A DNA stretch of 64,000 nucleotides, taken from contig NZ_BOOZ01000002.1 in assembly GCF_016863495.1 (NCBI RefSeq), positions 124,001 to 188,000 of the forward strand, given 5' to 3'. How positions within the stretch are numbered: position 1 is the first letter of the stretch; every line of letters starts with the position of its first letter. Positions 28,703-36,905 of this stretch are shown piece by piece. Below the pieces are notes generated by a model. The model searched no databases. It had not been told where the DNA came from and saw only the letters and a program-made list of their open reading frames with translations. Position numbers and translations under genes: made by a program. This DNA is from Micromonospora andamanensis. GTDB lineage: Bacteria; Actinomycetota; Actinomycetes; Mycobacteriales; Micromonosporaceae.

Positions 28703-30319
28703 TCAGCGGGTGGGGGTGGGGGTGGGGGTGGGGGAGAGGGTTGTGGTGGGGGTGGGGGTGGGGTTCAGGGGGGTGGGGGGTGGGGCGATCACTGTGCGTT
28801 CCAGGTTCACCTGGGTCTGGCCGGTGCCGCCCACAGTGATGTCGTCGTACGCCTGGAGTCGCCGCTCCTGGTCGAAGTAGAGCACTGTCATCGCCAGCGG
28901 GGTCGGCTCGTCGCTCTCCAGCCCGCGCAGCCCGGCACCGCCTGTGGAACCCTGCACCATGAGCGTGGTGGGTTGCTGGCCGGGTACCTCCGGCAGCGTG
29001 TTTACCTGCCGATCGTGGGTGTGCCCGGCGAGCACCAGGGGGCAGGTGCCGGAGAGCGGGCCGGCGGCGGCGGGGTCGTGTACCAGGGCGATGTCCACCG
29101 GCCGGGGTGAGCTGCGGACCGTGGCGGCGAGCTTCTCGCCCGTCGTGATCAACTCGTTGGCGGTGGGTTGGCTCAGCCCACCGCTGGCCGGGGAGGTGCT
29201 CTTGTCCGGGGTGAAGCGGGGATCGCCGATTCCGGCGATGGTCAGCCCGGCGACGGTGGTGGTCTGGTTGTCCAGCACCACCGCGTTGGGCTGGCGGGCC
29301 ACCGCGGCGGCGGTACGGCCCGAGTCGTGGTTTCCCCGGATGTAGACGTACGGCTTCTCCAGCAGGCTGATCGAGCCGACGTAGGACGCCTCCGGCTCGC
29401 TGCCCCAGTCGGTGATGTCGCCGGTGTCGATCACCACGTCGATGCCGAACTGCTCCGTCACGGTCCGGATGAGCTGCCAGGCGCTCGGGTTGAGGTGCAG
29501 ATCGGAGATGTGCAGCACCCGGGTGGTGCCCGGCTCGGGCTCGTACACCGGCAGCGCGGACACCGTCGTGTACAGCTGCGTGACGTTACCGATGAGCCGC
29601 TGGAGCTGCTCGGCGTACCTGGTGTAGTCGTCGGCGATCTTGCGTACGTCGCCGACGATCGCCGGGGCGTTGACAAGCAGTCCCTCGTACCGGGGCTCCT
29701 CGATCGACTGGGGCCGGATGGTCGCCGCGGCGCTGCCCAGACTGCCGGCCGTGATCAACAGCGCCAGGCCGCCGGCCCAGGCCGCCCGGCGGGTGTCGCG
29801 GAACACCAGCAGCGCCAGCACCAGCGTGGCCAGTACGGAGGAGCCGACGGTACGCAGCCCGAGCCGCATCACCCCCTCCCGGACCTCGTCGACCGCCGAC
29901 TGGGTGGCCCGGTTGAGGCTCGCCGGGTCGTCGATGAGCGCCTCGACCCGGCCCTGGTCCAGCGCGCCCAGCTCCACGGTCAGGTGGGTCGGCCCGTCGT
30001 GGCTCTCCAGCAGCAACGAGCCCAGCGGAGGGATGTCGACGGTGGTGCCGCCGGTGGTCGCGGGCGACACGGAGAGCCGGGCGTGGAAGGGCCCGATGTC
30101 GGTGCCCACGTTCCCGCCCGCCACGACACCGGCGAGCACCCCGACGAGCGCGACGACCAGGACGGCCACGGCGACGGCGAACCGGCGCAGCCCTCGCTGC
30201 CGCCCCGCGCCACCCCGCGGTACGGCGGAGAGTCGCAGCTGTGGGAAGCGGCGGGGCCGACCAGCGGGCGGGCTCCCGTCCCGATCGCGGCGCGACTCGT
30301 CGTTCTGCTGACCGTCCAT
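28703..30319 (-). CDS. Membrane metallophosphoesterase with Pro-Thr tail
   Basis: The 538-aa protein has a basic N-terminus, two membrane spans (about residues 46-68 and 160-195) bracketing an extracytoplasmic segment, and a calcineurin-like phosphoesterase domain from about residue 265. Metal-binding motifs are intact: DLHLN, GDITDWG, GNHD, the His of LVHDP, and GHTHDRQ. Given the topology the catalytic domain should be outside. The C-terminus is a low-complexity Pro-Thr tail (NPTPTPTTTLSPTPTPTPTR) encoded by a G-rich tract on the other strand. The substrate is unknown. It is on the same strand as, and 66 bp downstream of, a sugar-dehydrogenase lipoprotein gene. Confidence 0.85.
   Translation of the reverse strand: MDGQQNDESRRDRDGSPPAGRPRRFPQLRLSAVPRGGAGRQRGLRRFAVAVAVLVVALVGVLAGVVAGGNVGTDIGPFHARLSVSPATTGGTTVDIPPLGSLLLESHDGPTHLTVELGALDQGRVEALIDDPASLNRATQSAVDEVREGVMRLGLRTVGSSVLATLVLALLVFRDTRRAAWAGGLALLITAGSLGSAAATIRPQSIEEPRYEGLLVNAPAIVGDVRKIADDYTRYAEQLQRLIGNVTQLYTTVSALPVYEPEPGTTRVLHISDLHLNPSAWQLIRTVTEQFGIDVVIDTGDITDWGSEPEASYVGSISLLEKPYVYIRGNHDSGRTAAAVARQPNAVVLDNQTTTVAGLTIAGIGDPRFTPDKSTSPASGGLSQPTANELITTGEKLAATVRSSPRPVDIALVHDPAAAGPLSGTCPLVLAGHTHDRQVNTLPEVPGQQPTTLMVQGSTGGAGLRGLESDEPTPLAMTVLYFDQERRLQAYDDITVGGTGQTQVNLERTVIAPPPTPLNPTPTPTTTLSPTPTPTPTR
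28708..28785 (+). repeat. G-rich low-complexity tract with G-quadruplex potential
   Basis: Many runs of 4-6 G separated by one or two bases (GGGTGGGGGTGGGGG pattern) occur on the plus strand. It is the complement of the Pro-Thr tail of the metallophosphoesterase, so it is coding. Four or more G-tracts in close succession meet the usual quadruplex rule. Confidence 0.6.
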
Positions 30320-30385
30320 GCTGAGATTCTGACCTGCCCGCCGAAGGATCTTGGCAAACCTGGGATGACGCGTCGTGCGGTCGCC

Positions 30386-31549
30386 TCAGCTTCGCCCGGC
30401 GCCACCGCCGGAGAAGACGAGACGCAGCAACCTGTCGTCCTCGGGTGCCGGTCGGCCCCGCCCGTCGTGGTTGGAGGTGCTGACCCAGAGCGATCCGTCC
30501 GGCGCGGCGGCGATCCCACGCAGTCGCCCGTACCGCTCGGTCAGCAGGGCCTGCGGCTGACCGAGGACCGTGCCGGTCTCGGTCAGCTCGACCAGCCAGA
30601 GCCGCTGACCACGCAGGCACGCGGTGGCGAGCATCCGCTCCGTCGCGGCCAGGCCGGAGCAGGACGCCTCGTCGGTCGACCACTGCGCGATCGGATCGAC
30701 GTACCGGTCGTCGTCACCGCGCCCCTCGACCTCGGGCCAGCCGTAGTTCTTGCCCTTGGTGATCTGGTTGATCTCGTCCCAGGTGTTCTGGCCGAACTCG
30801 ACGGCGTACATCCGCTCGCCGGCCCAGGCGATGCCCTGCACGTTGCGGTGACCCAGGGACCAGACAGGCGAGTCCGGGAAGGGATTTCCGGGTGCCGGCT
30901 TCCCCTCCGGGGTGATCCGCAGGATCTTGCCGCCGAGCTGCTTGACGTCCTGCGACTGATCGGTGTCCCCGGCGTCGCCGGTGCTGGCGTAGAGCTGCCC
31001 GTCGGGGCCGAACGCCAGGCCGCCGCCGTTGTGGATGCCCGCCTTGGGAATGCCGGTGAGGATCGGGGTCGGCTCCTCGCCGAGCCGCAGTCGGGCCACG
31101 CGGTTGTCCCGTTCGGCGGTGTAGTAGACGAAGACCATCCGGTCCTGGGCGAACTCGGGTGAGACCGCGATGCCCAGCAGGCCACCCTCACCCGAGGCGA
31201 CCACGTCGTCGATGGTCTGCACCTCGGTGACCCGTAGACCGTCGGCTGTCGACTCGGGCCCCACCTGGACGATCCGGCCGCTGTCCCGTTCGGTGACCAG
31301 GGCGCCGCCGTCGGGCAGGAAGGCGATCCCCCACGGCACCCGCAGGCCCTGGGCGAGCACCGTGGCGACGACCTCCTGGTCGCCGTTGTCCGCAGTGATC
31401 GTGGGGCTGGGCAGGTTGGGTGGCTCACCGGCCGGGTCGGGTTCGGGATCCCCGAGGCTGCAACCACTGGCGACGAGCAGCAGCGTCGCGCAGGACGCCA
31501 CGAGGGCGGCACGGACCTGACGGGCGCGGAGGTACGGGGGAGCGCTCAC
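30386..31549 (-). CDS. PQQ-type sugar (glucose/sorbosone) dehydrogenase lipoprotein
   Basis: The 387-aa secreted beta-propeller has a lipoprotein signal peptide with lipobox VASGC (Cys about 29) after LRARQVRAALVASCATLLL. The propeller follows: LRVPWGIAFLPDGGALVTERDSG, the conserved GIHNGGGLAFGPDG around the active-site His, and NYGWPEVEG. Such soluble glucose/sorbosone dehydrogenases oxidise aldoses using PQQ, though many actinobacterial members are uncharacterised. No pqq biosynthesis genes are here. GTG 31549 is chosen because it gives a normal-length signal peptide; the frame is open to 31609. Confidence 0.85.
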   Translation of the reverse strand: MSAPPYLRARQVRAALVASCATLLLVASGCSLGDPEPDPAGEPPNLPSPTITADNGDQEVVATVLAQGLRVPWGIAFLPDGGALVTERDSGRIVQVGPESTADGLRVTEVQTIDDVVASGEGGLLGIAVSPEFAQDRMVFVYYTAERDNRVARLRLGEEPTPILTGIPKAGIHNGGGLAFGPDGQLYASTGDAGDTDQSQDVKQLGGKILRITPEGKPAPGNPFPDSPVWSLGHRNVQGIAWAGERMYAVEFGQNTWDEINQITKGKNYGWPEVEGRGDDDRYVDPIAQWSTDEASCSGLAATERMLATACLRGQRLWLVELTETGTVLGQPQALLTERYGRLRGIAAAPDGSLWVSTSNHDGRGRPAPEDDRLLRLVFSGGGAGRS

Positions 31550-31634
31550 CCGCCCCAGAGTAGCCCGCCCGGGCCGACCCCGTGGCAGGCGACGCGGGCC
31601 GACCCCCATCGGCTGGCCGGCCGGCCCTGACGCC

Positions 31635-31640
31635 TATCGT
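31635..31640 (+). promoter_or_regulatory. Leaderless-type -10 box of the hydroxyacid dehydrogenase gene
   Basis: TATCGT ends 7 nt before the GTG at 31648. It fits TANNNT. Confidence 0.35.
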
Positions 31641-31647
31641 CGGCGAG

Positions 31648-32574
31648 GTGAAGGTATGGATCCCGCACGAGGCCGGCCACGCCCTGCTCGGCGAGCTGCC
31701 GCCGGAGGTCACCGTCGAGACGATGGCGGATCCGGCGAAGCTGCCCTCACCGATGGCCGGCGTCCGGTTCTGGGTGCCACCCTTCCTGTCCGGCGGGGAC
31801 GCGGTTGCCCTGCTGCGCGAGCTGCCCGACCTGGCCGTCGTGCAGCTCCTCTCGGCCGGCGCGGACGCCTGGGTGGGGCGGGTACCGGCCGGGGTCACGC
31901 TCTGCGACGCCCGTGGGGTGCACGACCCGTCCACCGCCGAGTGGGTGGTCGCCGCGATCCTCGCCCAGTTGCGGGCCTTCCCGGCGATGGCCCGGGCACA
32001 GACCCGGCGCCAGTGGGCGTACGACGAGGTGGCCCCCACCGACGAGCTGGCCGGCAAACGGGTGCTGATCGTCGGCGCGGGTTCGATAGGCACCGCGCTG
32101 CGGAACCGGCTGGCACCGTTCGAGGTGGAGTTCGTGCTGGTGGCCCGGACCGCCCGGCCCGAGCAGGGCGTGCACGGCGTTGACGAGCTGCCGCGACTGT
32201 TGCCGCAGGCGGACATCGTGGTGCTGCTGGTGCCGCTCACCGACCAGACCAGAGGGCTTGCCGACGAGACCTTCCTCGCCGCGATGCGGGACGGCGCGCT
32301 GCTGGTGAACGCCGCCCGAGGCCCGGTGGCCCGGACCGACGCCCTGGTCGCCGAGCTGTCCACCGGACGGATCTCCGCCGCGCTGGACGTGACCGAACCC
32401 GAGCCGCTGCCCGCCGATCATCCGCTCTGGGAGCTGCCGAACGTGCTGATCACGCCGCATGTGGCCGGCTCGGTGCGGGGTCTGCTGCCCAGGGCGTACC
32501 GCCTCGTCGGTCAGCAGATCCGACGGTTCGTGGCCGGCGAGCCGCCGCGCAACGTGGTGGTGGACGGCTACTGA
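31648..32574 (+). CDS. D-isomer-specific 2-hydroxyacid dehydrogenase
   Basis: The 308-aa NAD(P)-dependent oxidoreductase reduces 2-oxo acids to D-2-hydroxy acids. The Rossmann motif is VLIVGAGSIGTALRNRL (about residues 140-156). The catalytic Arg is in NAARGPVARTDAL, the Glu in DVTEPEPLP, and the His in LITPHVAGS. The variant loop VGAGSIG places it among 'phosphoglycerate-dehydrogenase-like' members of open specificity. GTG 31648 is preferred; the frame is open to 31582. Its last 7 bp overlap the stop of the convergent PH-domain gene. Confidence 0.88.
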   Translation: MKVWIPHEAGHALLGELPPEVTVETMADPAKLPSPMAGVRFWVPPFLSGGDAVALLRELPDLAVVQLLSAGADAWVGRVPAGVTLCDARGVHDPSTAEWVVAAILAQLRAFPAMARAQTRRQWAYDEVAPTDELAGKRVLIVGAGSIGTALRNRLAPFEVEFVLVARTARPEQGVHGVDELPRLLPQADIVVLLVPLTDQTRGLADETFLAAMRDGALLVNAARGPVARTDALVAELSTGRISAALDVTEPEPLPADHPLWELPNVLITPHVAGSVRGLLPRAYRLVGQQIRRFVAGEPPRNVVVDGY

Positions 32575-32966
32575 TCCGATCCGGGTGCGTCGCGCTCCGG
32601 TACCGCGGCGTCGCGTCCGGACGCGGCCACCAGCCTCGGCAGATCCACGCCACGCACGGCCGGGAGCATGACCCACCGGCCGTCGTCGAGCTGGGCCACC
32701 GCCCGGCCGCGTGGGTCGGCCGCCAGCTCCACCACCTGGTCCCAGGGGATCCGGCGTTCTCCGGCGAGCGCCCGTACCCGCAACCCACGCACGTCGGCGT
32801 CGGTCCCGGCCCGCCAGGCCCAGACGGCCACCGCCAGCGGAACCACGAGCACCGGCAGCAGATAGGGCCGGGAACTGGCAAGCGGCAGGGCGCCGATGGT
32901 GGCGACGATCGCCCCGGCCAGGATGGCCTGGTTGTGCCGGAATCGTGTGACGTCGGTGCGCGGCAT
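32568..32966 (-). CDS. PH-domain membrane protein
   Basis: The 132-aa protein has two adjacent transmembrane helices (about residues 14-32 and 36-53) and a cytoplasmic bacterial PH-like domain (RGLRVRALAGERRIPWDQVVELAADPRGRAV in two pieces), similar to the actinobacterial 'low molecular weight antigen 6' PH family. Its role is unknown. ATG 32966 starts the conserved part; the frame is open to 33059. Its stop overlaps the convergent hydroxyacid-dehydrogenase gene. Confidence 0.7.
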   Translation of the reverse strand: MPRTDVTRFRHNQAILAGAIVATIGALPLASSRPYLLPVLVVPLAVAVWAWRAGTDADVRGLRVRALAGERRIPWDQVVELAADPRGRAVAQLDDGRWVMLPAVRGVDLPRLVAASGRDAAVPERDAPGSDQ

Positions 32967-33200
32967 GACCAGATGATCCCACCCGGGCCGGGCCGACCGA
33001 CGGTGGGCCGAGGTCGCGGGCGGGACCTCCACCCGGTGGACCCGGCGGTACCCGCTCACCCGGACGCTCAGTCGCGGTGACCTGACTCACTGTCGACTGG
33101 CCGTCACTTCCCGCCGAACGACTCGTTCATCGATGGTGGGCCGTGGACCATGTCCACCGCCCACGTACCGCCCCCGTGCCCCCTCACGAAGGCGAACGTC

Positions 33201-35474
33201 GTGCCCGTCGCGTCTGTGTTCCGTGCCGCCCCGTTCCGGGCCACCGCCCACCGTCCGATCCTGCCGGAGATCTGCGTACTCGCGGTCGCCGCCTTGCTTG
33301 TCGCCCTCGGCGCGGCCGGTCCGGTGCCCGCGCTCGCGGTGGTGGCGCTCGCCGGTGCGGCCGCCTCCACACTGGCCGGGGTGCGGCTGTCCCGGTTGAC
33401 CCTCGGCCCCGACTCGCCTCCCGACGGCCCACCCGCCGGACGGCTGGCCCGCCGTCGGGCGGCGCGTCCGCGTCGGGCTGCCGCCCTGCTGCACGCCGCG
33501 GTGGTGACCGCCGGCCTGACCGCGGCGGTGCTACCGCTGGCCTCCACCGGATACCGACCGGCGGCCGCCGTGACCGGGCTCGTCGGCACCACGGCGCTGC
33601 TCGGTGGCGGTCTGGTCAGCCTCCCGCACCTGTCGCGCGCGTCGGTCCGGGCCTGGCTGCACCGCCTGCTCGACCAGACCGCGCCGGGCGTCTGCCTGGT
33701 GCTCACCGCCTGGCTGCTACTGCCGTACGCCGGGGTGACGGTTCCGGTGCGGCTGGCGGTGGCGGTGGTCCTGGGCCTGCTCGCCGTGGCCGCCCTGGCC
33801 GCGCTGACCGGGGCGGACCGCGACAGCGGTACCGCCCGTTGTCGCGGTGGCGCCGCCCTGACCCTGTTCGCCCTGGTGCTGCTGGCCGCGCTGCCGGCCG
33901 GGCCGGTCGCCGGGCGGGCGGCACTGCTGGCCGTACCGCCACTCGTGGTCGGCGTGCTGCTTGTCGCTGCCGGAGTCCGGCAGGTGGCCCAGGTCGAGAC
34001 CACCCGGCAGAGCCCGCTGCGCTGGCCGAGGGCGGTGCTTCCACCTGTCGCTGTGGTGTTCGCCGTCGTCCACCAGTTGCAGGCCGGCCTGCTACCCGAC
34101 CGTACGGCGGTGCTGCTCGCGCTCGCCGTGGTCCCACCGCTGGTGATGCGCGAGCTGTTCGGCACCGCCTCGACCGGGCCGGACGTGCCGGCAGCCACCG
34201 ACCCGACTCCGCGGCCCCCGGCGGCACCGACAGCCACCGACTCGGCTGGCCCGGCCGGTCGCGTCGCCCTGCTGCGGGCGTTGGCGGCCCGTCCCGAACC
34301 GGTCCGGGGCGCCCTGCTCGTGGTCGACCTGCACCTAACCGAGCTGCCCGGCCGGCTGGTGCGCGACGACGTGGCAGCCGAGGCGGTCCGCCGGGCCCGC
34401 GCCGTGGCAGCCGACGAGGACGAGGTGTTCGACCTGGCCGGTAGCGGACTCGCGGTGGTCAGCGGGTCCGGGCCGGTGCTGGCGTACGCGCTGGGCGCCC
34501 GGCTGCTCACCGCGCTGAGCCGACCGTACGAGGTCTCGGGGGCGGTGCTGCGGTCGCGCCCCAGCGTCGGGCTGGCCGAGCTGGGGCGGGGCCGGCCGGA
34601 GGACCTGCTCCGTCAGGCGGACCTGGCCCGTCGGCGCGCGGCCCAGCTCGGCCGGGACCGGGTCGAGTGGTACGACGCCTACCTGGAGGAACAGCTGGTC
34701 CGCCGGCTGGACCTGGAGCGGGAACTGCCCGGCGCGGTCGCCCGGGGCGAGTTGGATCTGGTCTACCAGCCGGTGCTCGGCCTGGCCGATCGGGCTCCGG
34801 TCGGTACGGAGGCGCTGCTGCGGTGGCGCAACCCGGTACTCGGCACCGTGTTTCCGGCGGAGCTGCTCCCGGTGGCCGAGGACCTCGACATCATGAGCGA
34901 GCTGGGGGTCTGGGTGCTGGACCGCGCCTGTCGACAGTTGGCCGACTGGACGGTGGGCGGCCGACGACTCTGGATGGCGGTGAACGTCACCACCCGGGAA
35001 CTCACCTCACCGGATTTCGTGCCCCGGACGGCGGCGGTGCTCGAGGCGTACGGGGTGGGGCCGGACCAGTTGGTGATCGAGGTCGCCGAGCCGAAGGTGG
35101 CCGCCGAGCTGCCGACAGTGGTGGCCCGACTGGCCGGCCTGCGCTCGATGGGCATTCGCACAGCCCTTGACGACTTCCGGGCCGAGCACGCCTCGCTGGC
35201 CCAGCTCCGGCGGCTACCTATCGACCTGCTCAAGGTCGGGCCGGAGGTGGCCACGGCGAGCGGTGACCCGCACCGTCCCCTGCTGGACGTGGTGGTCACG
35301 GTGGCCGAGCGGCTGGGCCTTGAGGTGGTGGCCGAGGAACTGGAGTCGGCGCACCAGGTCGACGGGGCGCAGCGGGCCGGGTGCCGGTACGGCCAGGGTT
35401 TCGAGCTGGCCCGGCCGGCGACCGCCGAGCGGGTCGAGGCGTACTTCGAGGAGTTTCCGTCGACCTCACGCTGA
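33201..35474 (+). CDS. Membrane protein with degenerate GGDEF and EAL-like domains
   Basis: The 757-aa protein has eight or more hydrophobic helices in the first about 320 residues, then a GGDEF-fold domain where the signature is replaced by LAGSGLAVV (about 412-420), so no diguanylate cyclase activity is expected. The EAL domain keeps EALLRWRNP (537-539), the Asn of AVNVTTREL, DD (657-658), Lys in LLKVGPE and VVAEELES, but the [10 protein letters not shown] loop reads DDFRAEHASL, so catalysis is doubtful. It may be a c-di-GMP receptor. GTG 33201 has GAAGG 8 nt upstream; ATG 33150 is an alternative. Its end overlaps the convergent lacI-type gene by 9 bp. Confidence 0.82.
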   Translation: MPVASVFRAAPFRATAHRPILPEICVLAVAALLVALGAAGPVPALAVVALAGAAASTLAGVRLSRLTLGPDSPPDGPPAGRLARRRAARPRRAAALLHAAVVTAGLTAAVLPLASTGYRPAAAVTGLVGTTALLGGGLVSLPHLSRASVRAWLHRLLDQTAPGVCLVLTAWLLLPYAGVTVPVRLAVAVVLGLLAVAALAALTGADRDSGTARCRGGAALTLFALVLLAALPAGPVAGRAALLAVPPLVVGVLLVAAGVRQVAQVETTRQSPLRWPRAVLPPVAVVFAVVHQLQAGLLPDRTAVLLALAVVPPLVMRELFGTASTGPDVPAATDPTPRPPAAPTATDSAGPAGRVALLRALAARPEPVRGALLVVDLHLTELPGRLVRDDVAAEAVRRARAVAADEDEVFDLAGSGLAVVSGSGPVLAYALGARLLTALSRPYEVSGAVLRSRPSVGLAELGRGRPEDLLRQADLARRRAAQLGRDRVEWYDAYLEEQLVRRLDLERELPGAVARGELDLVYQPVLGLADRAPVGTEALLRWRNPVLGTVFPAELLPVAEDLDIMSELGVWVLDRACRQLADWTVGGRRLWMAVNVTTRELTSPDFVPRTAAVLEAYGVGPDQLVIEVAEPKVAAELPTVVARLAGLRSMGIRTALDDFRAEHASLAQLRRLPIDLLKVGPEVATASGDPHRPLLDVVVTVAERLGLEVVAEELESAHQVDGAQRAGCRYGQGFELARPATAERVEAYFEEFPSTSR

Positions 35475-36521
35475 CCGGCGCTGCTGCTTAACCGTTTCAT
35501 CTGCTTGTGCTGGGGGCGGGCCGGTGCTGCCGCGTGGGGTCAGGTGGGGAGTCTCGTCCTCCAGCCCGACCGTCGGGGCTCCCTCGATTAGCTGCAGCAG
35601 CTGGCGCGCCGCGTGCCCCCCGTAGGCGGGAATGTCCCGGCCCAGTGCGGTGAGCGGCGGGTGCACCAGCCGGCACAGCGGGGAATCGTCCCAGGCCACG
35701 ATGGACAGGTCGGCGGGGACCGCGAGCCCCATCTCCTGGGCTACCGACAGCCCGGCGATAGCCATCACGTCGTTGTCGTAGATCATCGCGGTGGGGCGGA
35801 CCCGGGAGCTGAGCAGCCGCCGGGTGGCCCGCCCCCCCTCTTCGCCCGTGTAGTCGGAGGAGGCGGTGACCGCGTCGGCGAGACCGAGACGCCCGCACAC
35901 CTCGGTGAACGCCTGGGTACGGATCGCGGTGTGCTGCAACTCGGGCAGGCCGCCGACCCGGGCGATGCGCCGGTGACCCAGGGCGTAGAGGTATTCCACG
36001 GTCTCCACGAGTGCCGCCGCGTCGTTCGACCAGACACTCGGCAACCCGCCGGTACCTGTCGGACCGCCGATCACCACGGCCGGCAGGCCCAGTTCCTCAA
36101 GCACCGGTACCCGACCGTCGTCGGTCCGCAGGTCGCAGACGAGCACACCGTCGACCCGCCGTTCGCCCCACCAGCGCCGGTAGACCGCGATCTCGGCGCT
36201 CTGATCGGCCACCACCTGGAGGGTCAGCGCGTACGACCGGGCGGACAGCTCCGCCTCGACGCCACTGATCAGCTCCATGAAGAAGGGCTCGATGCCGAGG
36301 GTGCGGGCCGGTCGGGCGAGGATCAGGCCGATCGCGCGGGCGGTCGCGCCGGACAGGGCGCGGGCGGCGCTGCTCGGGCTGAACCCGATCTCGGCGGCGA
36401 TGGCGAGGATGCGCTGCCGGGTCGCCTCGGAGACGCCCGGTTGCCCGTTCAGCGCGTACGAGACCGCGCCCTTGGAGACCCCCGCCCGCCGGGCGACGTC
36501 CGCGATCGTGGGCCGCTTCAC
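35466..36521 (-). CDS. LacI-family transcriptional regulator of the mannan locus
   Basis: The 351-aa repressor has the LacI DNA-binding domain at the start (RPTIADVARRAGVSKGAVSYALNG, in the first 27 residues, hinge helix about 48-56 SSAARALSG) and a periplasmic-binding-protein-like sensor domain ending near residue 325. GTG 36521 has AGGAGG 10 nt upstream; the frame is open to 36563. It diverges from the sugar-binding-protein gene across a 384-bp region with a repeated motif that could be its operator. The effector is presumably a manno-oligosaccharide, inferred from the neighbouring mannosidase and mannanase. Confidence 0.88.
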   Translation of the reverse strand: MKRPTIADVARRAGVSKGAVSYALNGQPGVSEATRQRILAIAAEIGFSPSSAARALSGATARAIGLILARPARTLGIEPFFMELISGVEAELSARSYALTLQVVADQSAEIAVYRRWWGERRVDGVLVCDLRTDDGRVPVLEELGLPAVVIGGPTGTGGLPSVWSNDAAALVETVEYLYALGHRRIARVGGLPELQHTAIRTQAFTEVCGRLGLADAVTASSDYTGEEGGRATRRLLSSRVRPTAMIYDNDVMAIAGLSVAQEMGLAVPADLSIVAWDDSPLCRLVHPPLTALGRDIPAYGGHAARQLLQLIEGAPTVGLEDETPHLTPRGSTGPPPAQADETVKQQRRSA

Positions 36522-36535
36522 CGGCGTACGTCCTC

Positions 36536-36547
36536 CTGAACCAGTTC
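36536..36547 (-). promoter_or_regulatory. Partial operator-like site near the lacI start
   Basis: CTGAACC (36536-36542) is the reverse complement of the GGTTCAG core of the two repeats. It overlaps GAACCAGTTC, a small palindrome. It lies 15 bp before the repressor start codon. Confidence 0.3.
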
Positions 36548-36656
36548 GTCCTGCCGGCCGCATCGGTGGCGCGGGCGGCGTTGGACACGCTACCCGTCCG
36601 CCCGCCGGTGCGGCGGTACGGGGATGCTCGCCACCTGCCGGGTGTCGGAGCTTGTT

Positions 36657-36670
36657 CGGTTCAGTCTACG
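36657..36670 (+). promoter_or_regulatory. Candidate LacI operator, copy 1
   Basis: CGGTTCAGTCTACG differs from the second copy at one of 14 positions. On the minus strand it contains TAGACT, a possible -10 box of the repressor gene, so binding here could give autoregulation. Confidence 0.4.
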
Positions 36671-36804
36671 GGAGCGGCCCGTCCGGATCTTCCCTGGTCG
36701 CCCTGGGACGTACTGGCCGTCTGCGCAGAACCGTGCGGTGGCAGGCGATTTCACGCCCCCAGGTAGAGCTGAGGTTACGGATCTGGCTCGGCCTTAATCC
36801 GTCG

Positions 36805-36833
36805 TTGACACGGTGGGAGCACGCCCGTACGGT
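36805..36833 (+). promoter_or_regulatory. Consensus promoter of the mannan operon
   Basis: TTGACA (36805-36810), a 17-nt spacer and TACGGT (36828-36833). This is the best match to the housekeeping sigma consensus in the window. Transcription should start near 36840. Confidence 0.75.
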
Positions 36834-36846
36834 GGCCTCACTTATC

Positions 36847-36860
36847 CGGTTCAGTCAACG
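36847..36860 (+). promoter_or_regulatory. Candidate LacI operator, copy 2
   Basis: CGGTTCAGTCAACG lies just downstream of the predicted start site, where a repressor would block elongation or initiation. It matches copy 1 at 13 of 14 positions, 190 bp away. Confidence 0.45.
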
Positions 36861-36905
36861 TTCCTCGATCTCTGGAGCGTTCTCAATGGTCTCGGAGGAT
36901 GGGTC

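Larger units (their letters stand above)
36522..36905. other. 384-bp regulatory intergenic region of the mannan locus
   Basis: No gene is seen here. It holds a consensus plus-strand promoter, two near-identical 14-bp repeats, a third partial copy next to the lacI start, a TAGACT box on the minus strand (36663-36668) overlapping the first repeat, and the leader of the sugar-binding-protein gene with GGAGG before ATG 36906. Confidence 0.6.
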
